In this document: piece by piece, positions 27,252 to 36,036 of the stretch
How the letters are laid out: every line of letters starts with the position of its first letter
Position numbering within the stretch: the first letter of the stretch is position 1
Assembly (NCBI GenBank): GCA_026702615.1
Contig: JAPPBY010000005.1
Coordinates: 26,661-90,660 of the forward strand
Direction of reading: 5' to 3'
Origin: Chloroflexota bacterium
Lineage (GTDB): Bacteria; Chloroflexota; Dehalococcoidia; Tepidiformales; Tepidiformaceae
DNA: 64,000 nucleotides
Translations under genes and position numbers: made by a program
Notes under the pieces: model-generated
What the model was told of the DNA's origin: nothing
Database searches by the model: none
Seen by the model: only the letters and a program-made list of their open reading frames with translations

Positions 27252-28220
27252 CTACGCCGGGCCTAGCAGCTCCGCGAAGGCGCGCATCTCGCGCTCGATG
27301 TCCGGCCCCATCGGCTGCCACATCAGCTCGGTCGCCCCGCCTGCTTCGAGGGCCTCCAGCCGCTCTCGGATCTCGTCGACTGTGCCCGTCAGCTGCGCCG
27401 GTGACTCAGACTCGGCCGCGAGCGCCCTGCGATCGTGCTCGTTCAGCTCCACCAGGTGCCCGCGGTGGATCTCGAGGTGCCGCACGTCCTCCGCAACTCC
27501 CGCGATCGACGAGGCCCAGTCCTGCCCGCCCGGAAACGCATCGAGCGACTGCCCGCGAGCGGCCGTTCCGTGGTAACGCACCGCCAGCGACGGCGCCGTC
27601 GCCTCAAAAGCGCGCTGCGACCGTGGCGACTCGCCCGGATCGAGCACGGTGCCGGTGCTGAGCACTGCACACCAGGAGAACCCCGGCACCGGGCGGAAGC
27701 TCACCGCCACGCCGCTGCTGATCTCTCGCGCGAACGCTTGCCCGCGCGGCCCCTGCGCGTTGACGAGAACCGGCACGTCGATGGGCCGTTCCGGCGCGAA
27801 CCCGTCGGAGTGCAGCATCTGCGTTGCCGCCCCGTCGACCTCCACCACTTCGCCCCGAAGCAGCGCCATCACCTGCCGCACGCTCCGCTCGAAGTCGCGC
27901 CGCGAGAGCATCGGCTGGCCCATCGCCAGCCTCCCCGTGAACCCCGCCCCGAACGCGACCGCCAGCCGCCCCGGCGCGAGTTCGTCGAGCGTGGCGATGG
28001 CGGCGGCCTGCGTCATCGGGTGGCGCAGGTGCGGAACCAGCACGCCCGGCCCCAGCCCGATGCGCTCCGTGCGTTCGGCGATGCGCGCGAGCGTCACCCA
28101 CACGTCGTGGTAGAGCGCGGGCGAGTCGTAGATCCAGACGCGCTTGTAGCCGAGCTCCTCGGCTAGGACGGCCTGCTCGACCGCCGCGCTGTTCGCCGGA
28201 AACGCACACGAGATATCCAT
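27252..28220 (-). CDS. LLM-class flavin/F420 oxidoreductase
   Basis: A 322-residue bacterial luciferase-like TIM barrel. Family segments are ELGYKRVWIYDSPALYHDVW near residues 23-42, LGPGVLVPHLRHPMTQAAAIATLDEL, and FGAGFTGRLAMGQ near 90. The pattern near residue 90 resembles F420-dependent members such as methylene-tetrahydromethanopterin reductase-like enzymes. The substrate is unknown. It lies 34 bases after the ABC permease gene and 41 bases before nudC. Confidence 0.85.
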   Translation of the reverse strand: MDISCAFPANSAAVEQAVLAEELGYKRVWIYDSPALYHDVWVTLARIAERTERIGLGPGVLVPHLRHPMTQAAAIATLDELAPGRLAVAFGAGFTGRLAMGQPMLSRRDFERSVRQVMALLRGEVVEVDGAATQMLHSDGFAPERPIDVPVLVNAQGPRGQAFAREISSGVAVSFRPVPGFSWCAVLSTGTVLDPGESPRSQRAFEATAPSLAVRYHGTAARGQSLDAFPGGQDWASSIAGVAEDVRHLEIHRGHLVELNEHDRRALAAESESPAQLTGTVDEIRERLEALEAGGATELMWQPMGPDIEREMRAFAELLGPA

Positions 28221-28254
28221 CGTTCGACTCCTGGAAGAGGATGCTAGCAGTGCC

Positions 28255-29031
28255 CTAGACGCGAGGCTCCCAAGAGGAGAACCGCAGCGTGACCAGGAGC
28301 CCCACCACGCCCCACGCCGCGATCACGCCAAGATGAACCGGCTCGAAACCGGCACCCGTCTCGAACGGATTGAAGCCGGTTTGCAACGCCTCCGAGAGGT
28401 GCCGCACGGGGAACACCGAGCTTACGTGCTCGACCCAGGCGGGCGTACCCGCGTCCGGCGGGATGAACACGTCCGAGATGAACAGCAGTGGCAGGATGGA
28501 CGCGTTCACGACGGCCGGCGCCGCGTCCGCGTTCGGGACCATCGCGGCGATCGCGAAGCCCATCGCGCAGAACGCGAACGCGCCCACCGCCAGCGTCACC
28601 AGTACGGCCGGCATCGTCTGCCCCGGCACGTCGACGTCGTAGAACAGCCACCCGAACAGCACCACCAGCACGAGAAGGGCCAGCATCAGGATCATCGCGT
28701 GCGCGATGCGCCCGAACAGGAACGCCCAAGGCGGCAACGGCGAACCCCGGACGCGCTTCAGCACGCCCCCGTCCCGGTCGAAGACCCAGCTCATCGCGAT
28801 CGACGTGTAGCACGAGTTCACGATCGTGAGCGCCGCGATCGCGGGGATGTAGAACGTCGCTCCGCTGATGACGCGATCGCCGAGATTAAGGTCGTTGCCC
28901 CCGAAGATCACGTTGAGGATGACGAGGAAGATCAGGGGGAACGCGATCGTGAAAAACGCCGCCGCTGGATTCCGCCGAAACGCGCGCTCCTGGTACTTGA
29001 TCTGCAGGAGCACCAGCCTCGCCGCCTTCAC
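28255..29031 (-). CDS. ABC-2 type exporter permease
   Basis: A 258-residue integral membrane permease of the ABC-2 family. Six hydrophobic segments are visible, starting with FFTIAFPLIFLVILNVIFG (about 25-43) and ending with a C-terminal segment near 225-250. The conserved cytoplasmic region around the first loop has DRDGGVLKRVRGSPLPPWAFLFGR. It overlaps the ATPase gene by four bases. The cargo is unknown; drugs, lipids and polysaccharides are typical for this class. Confidence 0.88.
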   Translation of the reverse strand: MKAARLVLLQIKYQERAFRRNPAAAFFTIAFPLIFLVILNVIFGGNDLNLGDRVISGATFYIPAIAALTIVNSCYTSIAMSWVFDRDGGVLKRVRGSPLPPWAFLFGRIAHAMILMLALLVLVVLFGWLFYDVDVPGQTMPAVLVTLAVGAFAFCAMGFAIAAMVPNADAAPAVVNASILPLLFISDVFIPPDAGTPAWVEHVSSVFPVRHLSEALQTGFNPFETGAGFEPVHLGVIAAWGVVGLLVTLRFSSWEPRV

Positions 29032-29939
29032 GAAACCACCTCCCCGTCGCCCTCGTCCGTCAGCCGCAGGAATACATCCTCCAGGGAGAGGCGGCTGACC
29101 GTCAGGTCCTCCAGCTCGATGCCCTCGCCCAGCGCCCAGCTCGTGAGGGTGTTGAGGTCGCGCGTCGGGTCGATCGTCCGTGCCTCGATCAGCCCCTCGT
29201 CTGCCTCACGCAGGCCCAACCCGTCCGGGAGCGCCGCCCCCTGCGGCGCGCGGAAGCGGATGACCGCGTCCGCGTCGGCCGCGACCAACCCCGCGGGCGT
29301 GTCCTCGGCCACGATCTCGCCCCGCACCATGATCGCGACGCGGTCGGCGAGCGCCTGCGCCTCGTCGAGATAGTGCGTCGTCAGCAGCACGGTCTTCCCG
29401 AGCTCGCGCAGGCTCCGGATCATCGCCCAGGCGCCCCGCCGCGCCGTCGGGTCGAACCCCGTCGTCGGCTCGTCGAGGAACAGCAGCTCCGGGTCGCCCG
29501 CCAGCCCCACGGCCACATCGAGGCGGCGCTGCTGCCCGCCGGAGAGGCGCCGCACGCGCTGGTCCCGCTGCTCCTCCAGCCCCACCACCTCCAGCACCTC
29601 GTCGAGCGGCAGCGGTCGCGGGTAGAACCCCCGGAACATGTCGACCGTCTCCGAGACGGTCAGGTACGGCTCGAGGCCGGTGTGTTGCAGAACGATGCCC
29701 ATGCGTTCCTTGAGCGCGACCTCGTTCCGGCCCGGGTCGAACCCGAGCACGTTCACCTCGCCCGCGGATCGCGAGCGGTGCCCCTCGAGGATCTCGACTG
29801 TTGTCGTCTTCCCCGCTCCGTTGGGGCCCAGCAGCGCGAATACCTCGCCACGCTCGATGCGCAGGTCGATACCGCGCACGGCGTCGAGATCGCCGTACCG
29901 TTTCCGCAGCCCCCGCACCTCGATGACCGCCTCAGCCAT
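29028..29939 (-). CDS. ABC exporter ATP-binding protein
   Basis: A 303-residue ATPase of the DrrA/CcmA exporter type. Walker A is GPNGAGKTT (about 38-46), the signature motif LSGGQQRRLDVAVGLA is near 135, and Walker B plus catalytic Glu is LLFLDEPTTG near 155. The C-terminal 70 residues form the substrate-class extension usual for drug or lipid exporters. It overlaps the downstream permease gene by four bases (ATGA-type coupling) and heads the five-gene minus-strand cluster down to the DUF192 gene. Confidence 0.93.
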   Translation of the reverse strand: MAEAVIEVRGLRKRYGDLDAVRGIDLRIERGEVFALLGPNGAGKTTTVEILEGHRSRSAGEVNVLGFDPGRNEVALKERMGIVLQHTGLEPYLTVSETVDMFRGFYPRPLPLDEVLEVVGLEEQRDQRVRRLSGGQQRRLDVAVGLAGDPELLFLDEPTTGFDPTARRGAWAMIRSLRELGKTVLLTTHYLDEAQALADRVAIMVRGEIVAEDTPAGLVAADADAVIRFRAPQGAALPDGLGLREADEGLIEARTIDPTRDLNTLTSWALGEGIELEDLTVSRLSLEDVFLRLTDEGDGEVVS

Positions 29940-30036
29940 GCCGCGATCCTAGGGGAGCGGCGGGCAAGGGGCTGCTTCCCGGGAGCATGTGTCACGGCAG
30001 TCATCCGCGCCACGACCTCCGTAGACTGAGGCCTCT

Positions 30037-31524
30037 GTGTCTACTGCCTGGGTCATAGCGGTCTTCTCGGTTTATTTCTCGCTCCTCATCGTGATTGCGG
30101 TCGTCGGCGCCCGGCGCATGAGGAACATGTCCGAGTACGTGCTCGGCGGCAGGCGGCTGAGCAGCTTCACCGCCGCTCTCAGCGCCGGCTCTTCCACGAC
30201 GAGCGCCTGGACCATGCTCGCCCTGCCCGCGCTGGCCTATGTGAGCGGCCTCGTGGAGATGTGGATTCCCCTGGCGGCGGCAGTCGGTCTCTGGCTCAGC
30301 TGGACCTTCGTCGCCAGGCGGCTCCGCCGCTACACCATCGCCGCCAACGACGTCCTCACCATCCCCGAGTTCTTCGAGGTGCGCTTCGGCGACACGACCG
30401 GGATTCTGCGGGGGATGACGGCTGCCATCACCATCCTCTTCGTCGTCTTCTACGTGAGCTCCGGGCTGGTGGGCGGCTCCAAGCTGCTCGACACGATGTT
30501 CGGCATCGAAACCAACACCGGCATCCTGCTGACCTTTGGGGCGGTGGCCTCCTACACCCTTATCGGCGGTTTTCTCGCCGTCTCGCGCACGGATGTCTTC
30601 CAGGCGCTCCTCATGATCACCAGCCTCACCATCATCGCCACCGTGCTCATCAGCTCGACAGGCAGCCCGTTCGCGGATACGACCGGCGAGAACCAGGGAT
30701 TCTTCAATCCGTTTACCAGTAGCACCGGTTCTTCGATCGATGCGGTCTTCATCCTCTCCGCCCTCGGGTGGGCGTTTGGCGCGTTTGGCGCGCAGCGGAT
30801 TTTGCAGCGCTTCATGGCCATTGAGCGTGAGGACCACATCCCCAGAAGCCGCAACCTGTCCTTCGTGTGGCTGGTGCTCGTCTACTCCCTCGCGCTAATC
30901 GTGGGTCTGGTCGCGCACAGCGCCCTGACGGAGAGTGCGATGCTGGGCGAGGTCACTGATCCGGAGCGCATCTACGTGGTGGTGTCGGAGGTCTTCTTCC
31001 ATCCCGCGGTGACCGGCCTCCTCCTGACCGCCGTGATCGCGGCCGTCATGAGCACCGCCGACTCTCAGTTGCTCCTCGCCTCCGCCGTGGCCACCGACGA
31101 CATGCCGGTTCTCAAGCGCATCGCCTACGCCATCTCGGAAAACCGCCGCGTCTGGCTGGGCCGCCTCCTTCTCGTCATCATCGGCGGTGTCGGCGTGCTG
31201 GTCTCCGTCTACTTCCCCGGTTCGATCAATGAGCTGGTCGCCTACGCCTGGGGCGGGATGGGGGCGGCCTTCGGGCCGGTCACGATCCTGGCCCTGTTCT
31301 GGAGGCGCTTCAATTTCCCGGGGGCGCTCGCCTCCATCGTCGTCGGGACCGTCGTTGCCTCAATCTGGGCTTTCAGCGACGGCGGACCGTCCGGCATGTG
31401 GGACATGCAGCCCGCCACGCCGGGCTTCATCCTCGCCTCGGTCGTGGCGGTCGTCGTCACGCTCGCCACGCCGCCCCCGTCCCGAGAGGTCGTGCACCTC
31501 TTCGACAGGGTCAACGCCCGCTAG
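30037..31524 (+). CDS. Sodium:solute symporter (SSS family, PutP-like)
   Basis: A 495-residue polytopic inner-membrane transporter with about 13 membrane segments. SSS signatures are ALSAGSSTTSAWTMLALPALAYVSG (about 47-71), DVLTIPEFFEVRFGD near 105 and AVMSTADSQLLLASAVATDD near 335. The last holds the sodium-site helix. The organisation is that of PutP-type proline/acid symporters, but the solute is not readable. The start is a GTG at 30037 after TGAGG. The stop shares its CTAG with the stop of the convergent SulP gene. Confidence 0.9.
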   Translation: MSTAWVIAVFSVYFSLLIVIAVVGARRMRNMSEYVLGGRRLSSFTAALSAGSSTTSAWTMLALPALAYVSGLVEMWIPLAAAVGLWLSWTFVARRLRRYTIAANDVLTIPEFFEVRFGDTTGILRGMTAAITILFVVFYVSSGLVGGSKLLDTMFGIETNTGILLTFGAVASYTLIGGFLAVSRTDVFQALLMITSLTIIATVLISSTGSPFADTTGENQGFFNPFTSSTGSSIDAVFILSALGWAFGAFGAQRILQRFMAIEREDHIPRSRNLSFVWLVLVYSLALIVGLVAHSALTESAMLGEVTDPERIYVVVSEVFFHPAVTGLLLTAVIAAVMSTADSQLLLASAVATDDMPVLKRIAYAISENRRVWLGRLLLVIIGGVGVLVSVYFPGSINELVAYAWGGMGAAFGPVTILALFWRRFNFPGALASIVVGTVVASIWAFSDGGPSGMWDMQPATPGFILASVVAVVVTLATPPPSREVVHLFDRVNAR

Positions 31525-33188
31525 CTGGAGAGCGCCAGCAGTCGCGCCGCGATCTCCCGTGCTTCCTCGAGATCCTCCGCGAAGCGATCCTCGGGAACCC
31601 GGTCCAGCACGTTCAGCGACTCCATCGCCCTGCGCGACGATCCCCTGAGGCCCATCACGATGACCTCCGTGTCCTGCGCGATCGCCGTGTCTACCAGCTG
31701 TTCGACTACGAGGGCCGCGCTGTCGTCCACGTAAACCGTCTCGGAGAAGTCGAGGATGACCACCTCGTGGTCGCGGATGTCCATGCTGATGGTGGTGATC
31801 AGCTTGCTCGAGGAAGCCACCGTGAAGCTCCCACGCAGCGCGACGAGGCCCACTCGTGCGGAGAACGCGTCGATATCGGCCGGACTCTCTTCGCCGGTAA
31901 AGAAGCTGCGGTCCAGCAGCGGCACCGAGACCACGCTGTCGAGCTGCAGCCGCTCGAACTGCCGGGCGCTGGCCATGCCCGCCGCAATCAGGCCGATCGC
32001 AACCGCGGATACCAGGTCCAGGAACACCGTCATGGCCAGGGTGATCAGCATCACCAGCAGGTGCTCACGTTGCACGTGCAAGAGCCGCGTGAGGAAGCGC
32101 CAGTCGATGATGTCCCAGCCGACCTTCATCAGGATGCCCGCGAGCACGGCCTGGGGAATCTCCTCCGCGAGGGGTCCAAGGCCCAGCACCAGTGCTAAGA
32201 GGATCGCCGCCCGCAATACGCCCGAGACCGGCGTGCTGCCACCGGCTCGCAGGTTCACCACCGTGCCAGGGGTAGCGCCGGCGCCCGCCAGCCCTCCGGA
32301 GAGCGCCGCCGCCACGTTGCCGATGCCCTGCCCCATCAGTTCCTTGTTCGGGTTGTGCTGCGTCCGCGTCATCGAGTCGGCGATGAGCGAGGTCAGCAGG
32401 CTGTCGATCGCTCCCAGTAGCGCGAGGGTGATGGCTGGCTGCACCATGCTTGCCAGGAAGCCCGCGTCGAGCGCAGGCAGGCCGAAGTCGGGCAGCCCCC
32501 TGGGCACGGCGCCGATGTCGCCGATCACGGGCGTGTTCGAGAGCCAGAGCACGCCGATGACGGTTCCCACGACGAGCGCCGCCAGCGTCGGCGGCAGGAA
32601 CTTCCGGAACTGCTGCGGCCAGAGGATGCCTACCAGCAGGGTCGCCGCGGCGATCGCGAACGCCTCGAAGTTGACGTCCCCGAGCACCTCCGGCCAGGCC
32701 CGCATCGCCTTGAGTGGCCCGCCCGTGGGCACGGCCCACCCCAGGAACGGCAGCGTCTGGATGATGATGATGATGATCCCGATGCCCGACATGAACCCGG
32801 ACGTCACCGAGTAGGGCGTGTACGAGATGAATCGCCCGATGCGCAGGACGCCCAGGAGAATCTGGATCACCCCGGCCATCATCGCGATCGCGAGGGCCTT
32901 TGAGAGATCGCCGTCGGCGTGCACGGTGAAGATGACCGCCATGGCCACCGACGTCGGCGCCGTGGGACCCGAAATCTGCGACCTCGTGCCGCCGAACACC
33001 GCCGCGAAGAAGCCCACGGCGATCGCCCCGTACAGCCCTGCCGCCGCCCCCAGACCCGAGGCCACGCCGAAGGCGAGCGCGATCGGCAGTCCGACGACCG
33101 CCGAGGTGATGCCGCCGAAGATGTCCCCGCGGAACGTATCGAGGCTATAGCTCACCCGTGGCATGGCTTGGGAAAGGCGATCCGTCAT
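31521..33188 (-). CDS. SulP-family anion transporter with STAS domain
   Basis: A 555-residue SulP (SLC26-like) transporter. The membrane domain starts near residue 20 (FRGDIFGGITSAVVGLPIALAFGVASG) and has the conserved GGTRSQISGPTAPT segment near 70. The C-terminal STAS domain covers about 430-530 with VILDFSETVYVDDSAALVVEQL. Bacterial members move sulfate, bicarbonate or other anions. The upstream gene of the same operon is a beta-carbonic anhydrase, so bicarbonate (BicA-like) is the more likely substrate; this is context inference. The stop overlaps the convergent SSS symporter stop. Confidence 0.92.
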   Translation of the reverse strand: MTDRLSQAMPRVSYSLDTFRGDIFGGITSAVVGLPIALAFGVASGLGAAAGLYGAIAVGFFAAVFGGTRSQISGPTAPTSVAMAVIFTVHADGDLSKALAIAMMAGVIQILLGVLRIGRFISYTPYSVTSGFMSGIGIIIIIIQTLPFLGWAVPTGGPLKAMRAWPEVLGDVNFEAFAIAAATLLVGILWPQQFRKFLPPTLAALVVGTVIGVLWLSNTPVIGDIGAVPRGLPDFGLPALDAGFLASMVQPAITLALLGAIDSLLTSLIADSMTRTQHNPNKELMGQGIGNVAAALSGGLAGAGATPGTVVNLRAGGSTPVSGVLRAAILLALVLGLGPLAEEIPQAVLAGILMKVGWDIIDWRFLTRLLHVQREHLLVMLITLAMTVFLDLVSAVAIGLIAAGMASARQFERLQLDSVVSVPLLDRSFFTGEESPADIDAFSARVGLVALRGSFTVASSSKLITTISMDIRDHEVVILDFSETVYVDDSAALVVEQLVDTAIAQDTEVIVMGLRGSSRRAMESLNVLDRVPEDRFAEDLEEAREIAARLLALSS

Positions 33189-33262
33189 AGCAAGAAGCCG
33201 GAAGCATACGAGAATGCCGGTCCCTTGTGGTGAACTCCGTCAGCTGCTCTGGCGGTCGCGAT

Positions 33263-33754
33263 CTAGGAGACCTCGTTCAGTTTCCCTGTCGCGCAGTCAT
33301 AGACGAACCCGCGAATGTCGTCCGTGTTCGGGATGAACGGGCTTGCCTTGATGCGCGCGATCGACTGACGGACGTCGCCGTCGAGATCGTCAAACGCCTC
33401 CATCGCAAACGACGGCCGGATGCCCGTGTCGGCCGCGATCGCGTCTTTCACGTCGTCGTCGCGGAAGGTCATCATGCCGCAGTCGGTGTGGTGGATGAGC
33501 ATGATCGAGGTGGTGCCCAGCAGCCGCTGCGAGATCGTGAGGGAGCGGATGGCGTCATCCGTCACGACGCCCCCCGCGTTGCGGATGACGTGCGCGTCGC
33601 CCACGTTGATGCCCAGCAGGGCGTGCGTGTCGAGTCGCGCGTCCATGCACGCCACCACCGCCAGCCCCAGCCCCGGTGGCGCGTGCGCATCACCCTTGTC
33701 GAAACTCGCGGCGTAGCTCGCGTTGTTCTCCAGGAGATCGTCGATCGCGGTCAT
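33263..33754 (-). CDS. Beta-carbonic anhydrase
   Basis: A 163-residue zinc enzyme interconverting CO2 and bicarbonate. Zinc ligands are Cys36 in the CMDARL motif, His89 and Cys92 in HTDCGM. The Asp38-Arg40 dyad is present. This is a short type of beta-CA, without N- or C-terminal extension. It sits between a SulP transporter gene 74 bases downstream and an NCS2 permease gene 30 bases upstream, all on the minus strand. The arrangement argues for a bicarbonate uptake module supplying carboxylases. Confidence 0.92.
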   Translation of the reverse strand: MTAIDDLLENNASYAASFDKGDAHAPPGLGLAVVACMDARLDTHALLGINVGDAHVIRNAGGVVTDDAIRSLTISQRLLGTTSIMLIHHTDCGMMTFRDDDVKDAIAADTGIRPSFAMEAFDDLDGDVRQSIARIKASPFIPNTDDIRGFVYDCATGKLNEVS

Positions 33755-33784
33755 TGGAGCCTCCCTTTGTGTTGGGGGCGCTCG

Positions 33785-35545
33785 TTAGGAGTCCCCCTCG
33801 GGCGGGACGACGCGGACGGCGATGATATCCGTGTCGTGGTACTGCTGGTGTGTCACCGATTCGGCGTAGCTCCGGAGCAGCACGAGCGAAAGTTCCTCTT
33901 CGACAGCCGTCAAAGAGTCGTGCTCCTGGATCTGCCGGATCTGGTCCTCGAGGTTGGCGCCCGCGCCTCCCCCGATGAACTCGAGGTCCGCCGTCGTCCC
34001 CTCGCTCGAGGCAAGCACGACGAGCTGGCGTTCGTCCTTCGGTTTCTCGTCCTCGTCATCGCCGCCCAGGCTCAGGTCAAGCGGCGCCAGCGTCAGGAGC
34101 GTCTCCTCGGCGACCGCGGTCAGCCGCTCCTGCATCGCCGAGTCCCAGTTCCGGCGTCTCGCGAATCTCGTGATGAACTCGTTCAGATCCGGCAGGGCGT
34201 CGACATTGAGCTGCGACTGGAAACGCATGCGCCGCGGGTTCGTCAGCTCCAGGTACAGGATCATCACGATCGCGGCGAGCCCGCCCGTCGTGATCCCGCT
34301 CTTCAGCAGCGCGTTGCCGACGGCCCCGATGTCCGGCAAATGGAATAGCTCGAACTGGAACGATGCCGCGATCCAGAAGCACACGCCGGCGACTGCGATT
34401 TTCTCCTGGCTCTGCTCGTTCTGGATGACCGTCCGCGCGCCTTCGACGAAGAGTGCGCCCGTCACCATGATCAGGTACCCCGTCATGACCGGCCCAGGGA
34501 TGCTGCTGAGCACCGCCGACACCTTTGGCAGGAACGCCACGATGATGAGGATGGCGCCGATGAAGTAGCCCACCCGCCGCGCCGCCACGCCCGTGATCTG
34601 CGTGAACGAGACCATGGCCGGGTTGATGGCGTTCGGCACCGTTCCCGCGAGCCCCGCGAGCAGATTGCTCGCGCCGGCCCCTGCCACCGCCCCCTGCACC
34701 TGCCGGAAGCTGACCGCGCGGTTGTCGCGCCAGGCGACCCGCTGCATCGCGATGGTCGCGCCGTTCGCCTGGATCGCGATGATCACGCCGAGGAAGAGGA
34801 ACGCTGGCACCAGCGTCCAGAAGTCCACGCTGAAATCCAGCCTGAGCCCCGGCGACTCGCTCGGGACGCCCACCCAGTTCGCCGCCGTGATGCGTCCCGT
34901 ATCGAAAATGCCGAGCGCCCCCGCCACGACGCAGCCGACCACGATTCCCGCGAGCGGCCCCCAGAAGCGCAGGAACGCCGAGCCACGCAGCATCAACGCC
35001 GCCGCCACCACCATTGTCGCGAGCGCCGTCAGCGATGCCTCTTCCGGATCGGCGCTGGTGGCGTCGTCCAGCAGGTCGAACACCACCGAGGCCAGCGTGA
35101 TCGACAGGATCATCATCACCGTGCCGCCCACCGTCGGCGTCACGAAGCGGCGCAGGATGAAGAGCCAGCGCGAGACGACGAGCTGCACGATCGCCGAGAG
35201 GACGACGAGCGTCGTCAGCGTCGCCGGCCCCCCGTCGACAAGGGCGGTGATGCAGAACGGGATGGCGAAGGCCGCCGTGAACATCGGCAGCACCGCCCCC
35301 GCCCCCACGAACCCGAGCTTCCGCACCTGGATGATAGTCGAGAGCCCCACCACCACCAGCGACGCGAACACCATCCACGTCACGTACGAGCCACCCCGGT
35401 CCGCCGCGTTGGCGACGATCACCGGCGTCACCAGTAGCGTTGCCGAGGCGATCAGGCTGAACTGCAGGCCATAGCCGAGGGAGCTCAGGAGGGGCGGCTT
35501 GTCGTCCGCCTCGTAGCGCGGGTGCTCGGGAGCTGCAGCGGCCAT
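33785..35545 (-). CDS. NCS2 (xanthine/uracil) permease fused to a degenerate RsbW-like domain
   Basis: The first 430 residues form an NCS2/SLC23-type permease of 14 membrane segments with the core segment FVTPTVGGTVMMILSIT. After it comes a soluble tail of about 150 residues. The tail reads like a GHKL anti-sigma (RsbW/SpoIIAB) fold that has lost ATP-binding residues: QERLTAVAEETLLTL in the N-box helix position, FIGGGAGANLEDQIRQI in the G1 position and LVLLRSYAESVTHQQYHDTDIIAVRV in the last helix-strand. The tail match is by pattern only. Solute may be a nucleobase, but operon partners (carbonic anhydrase, SulP) leave this open. Confidence 0.8.
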   Translation of the reverse strand: MAAAAPEHPRYEADDKPPLLSSLGYGLQFSLIASATLLVTPVIVANAADRGGSYVTWMVFASLVVVGLSTIIQVRKLGFVGAGAVLPMFTAAFAIPFCITALVDGGPATLTTLVVLSAIVQLVVSRWLFILRRFVTPTVGGTVMMILSITLASVVFDLLDDATSADPEEASLTALATMVVAAALMLRGSAFLRFWGPLAGIVVGCVVAGALGIFDTGRITAANWVGVPSESPGLRLDFSVDFWTLVPAFLFLGVIIAIQANGATIAMQRVAWRDNRAVSFRQVQGAVAGAGASNLLAGLAGTVPNAINPAMVSFTQITGVAARRVGYFIGAILIIVAFLPKVSAVLSSIPGPVMTGYLIMVTGALFVEGARTVIQNEQSQEKIAVAGVCFWIAASFQFELFHLPDIGAVGNALLKSGITTGGLAAIVMILYLELTNPRRMRFQSQLNVDALPDLNEFITRFARRRNWDSAMQERLTAVAEETLLTLAPLDLSLGGDDEDEKPKDERQLVVLASSEGTTADLEFIGGGAGANLEDQIRQIQEHDSLTAVEEELSLVLLRSYAESVTHQQYHDTDIIAVRVVPPEGDS

Positions 35546-35773
35546 CGCGCGCCATTCTAGGCAAGCCGCTGATGCCCCGTCGGCCCACGAGCCTCAGGCC
35601 CGTCAATGCACGCCACGCTGCGAATGCCTCCGACAAGCCCGCTGAACCCCGTCATTACCGTTGCTCGAACCCTTACCCGTCGCGCCAGTGGGAACTCCTA
35701 GTCTGGTTGTCGTGAAGCCTCCGCCCAGTGAGTCGAAATTGGAACGTACGAAGTGCTACCAGGAGGTGCTGAA

Positions 35774-35893
35774 ATGATGCGCAGAAGTGGGCTGCCGCCC
35801 CTGCCAGGGCTGACGACGATCGCTTTCTTCCTGATGGTTGGCGCAATCGCCGGGGTGGTGATGGCCTCGCTCCTCGTCGTCCTGTCGTCCTAG
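35774..35893 (+). CDS. 39-residue single-span membrane protein
   Basis: A small ORF with one of the best ribosome sites in the window: AGGAGGT at 35761-35767, six bases before the ATG at 35774. The protein starts MMRRSGLPPLPG and continues as one hydrophobic helix of about 24 residues (from ITIAFFLM to SLLVVLSS region), ending directly after it. Positive N-terminus and a C-terminus at the membrane surface suggest N-in topology. I do not recognise the family. The gene stands 143 bases before the sterol reductase gene on the same strand. It could be a small subunit or regulator of it, but this is only proximity. Confidence 0.65.
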   Translation: MMRRSGLPPLPGLTTIAFFLMVGAIAGVVMASLLVVLSS

Positions 35894-36008
35894 CCCCGAG
35901 CGAGTCCCGGACACCTGCGTGCCGAGCGCAGATGGCAGGCCACCGCCAGTGCGGCCTGCCCCGGGGTTATCTCGCTTACTGCACAAGCGGGCCCCGGTTC
36001 TTTACCCT

Positions 36009-36035
36009 GCGGGCTAAGAATTGGGGGTAGCCCGC
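36009..36035 (+). promoter_or_regulatory. Hairpin enclosing the ribosome-binding site
   Basis: A perfect 8-bp inverted repeat, GCGGGCTA (36009-36016) and TAGCCCGC (36028-36035), encloses an 11-base loop. The loop contains the GGGGG Shine-Dalgarno run (36023-36027). The start codon of the downstream gene follows one base after the stem. Folding would place the ribosome site in a loop and the start beside a GC-rich stem, so it may tune translation. Confidence 0.5.
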
Positions 36036-36036
36036 G

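Noticed and set aside
35690..35715. GGAAC...CGT pattern as an ECF sigma factor promoter for the 39-residue gene
   Set aside because: The -10 half is incomplete and a match of this quality is common by chance.
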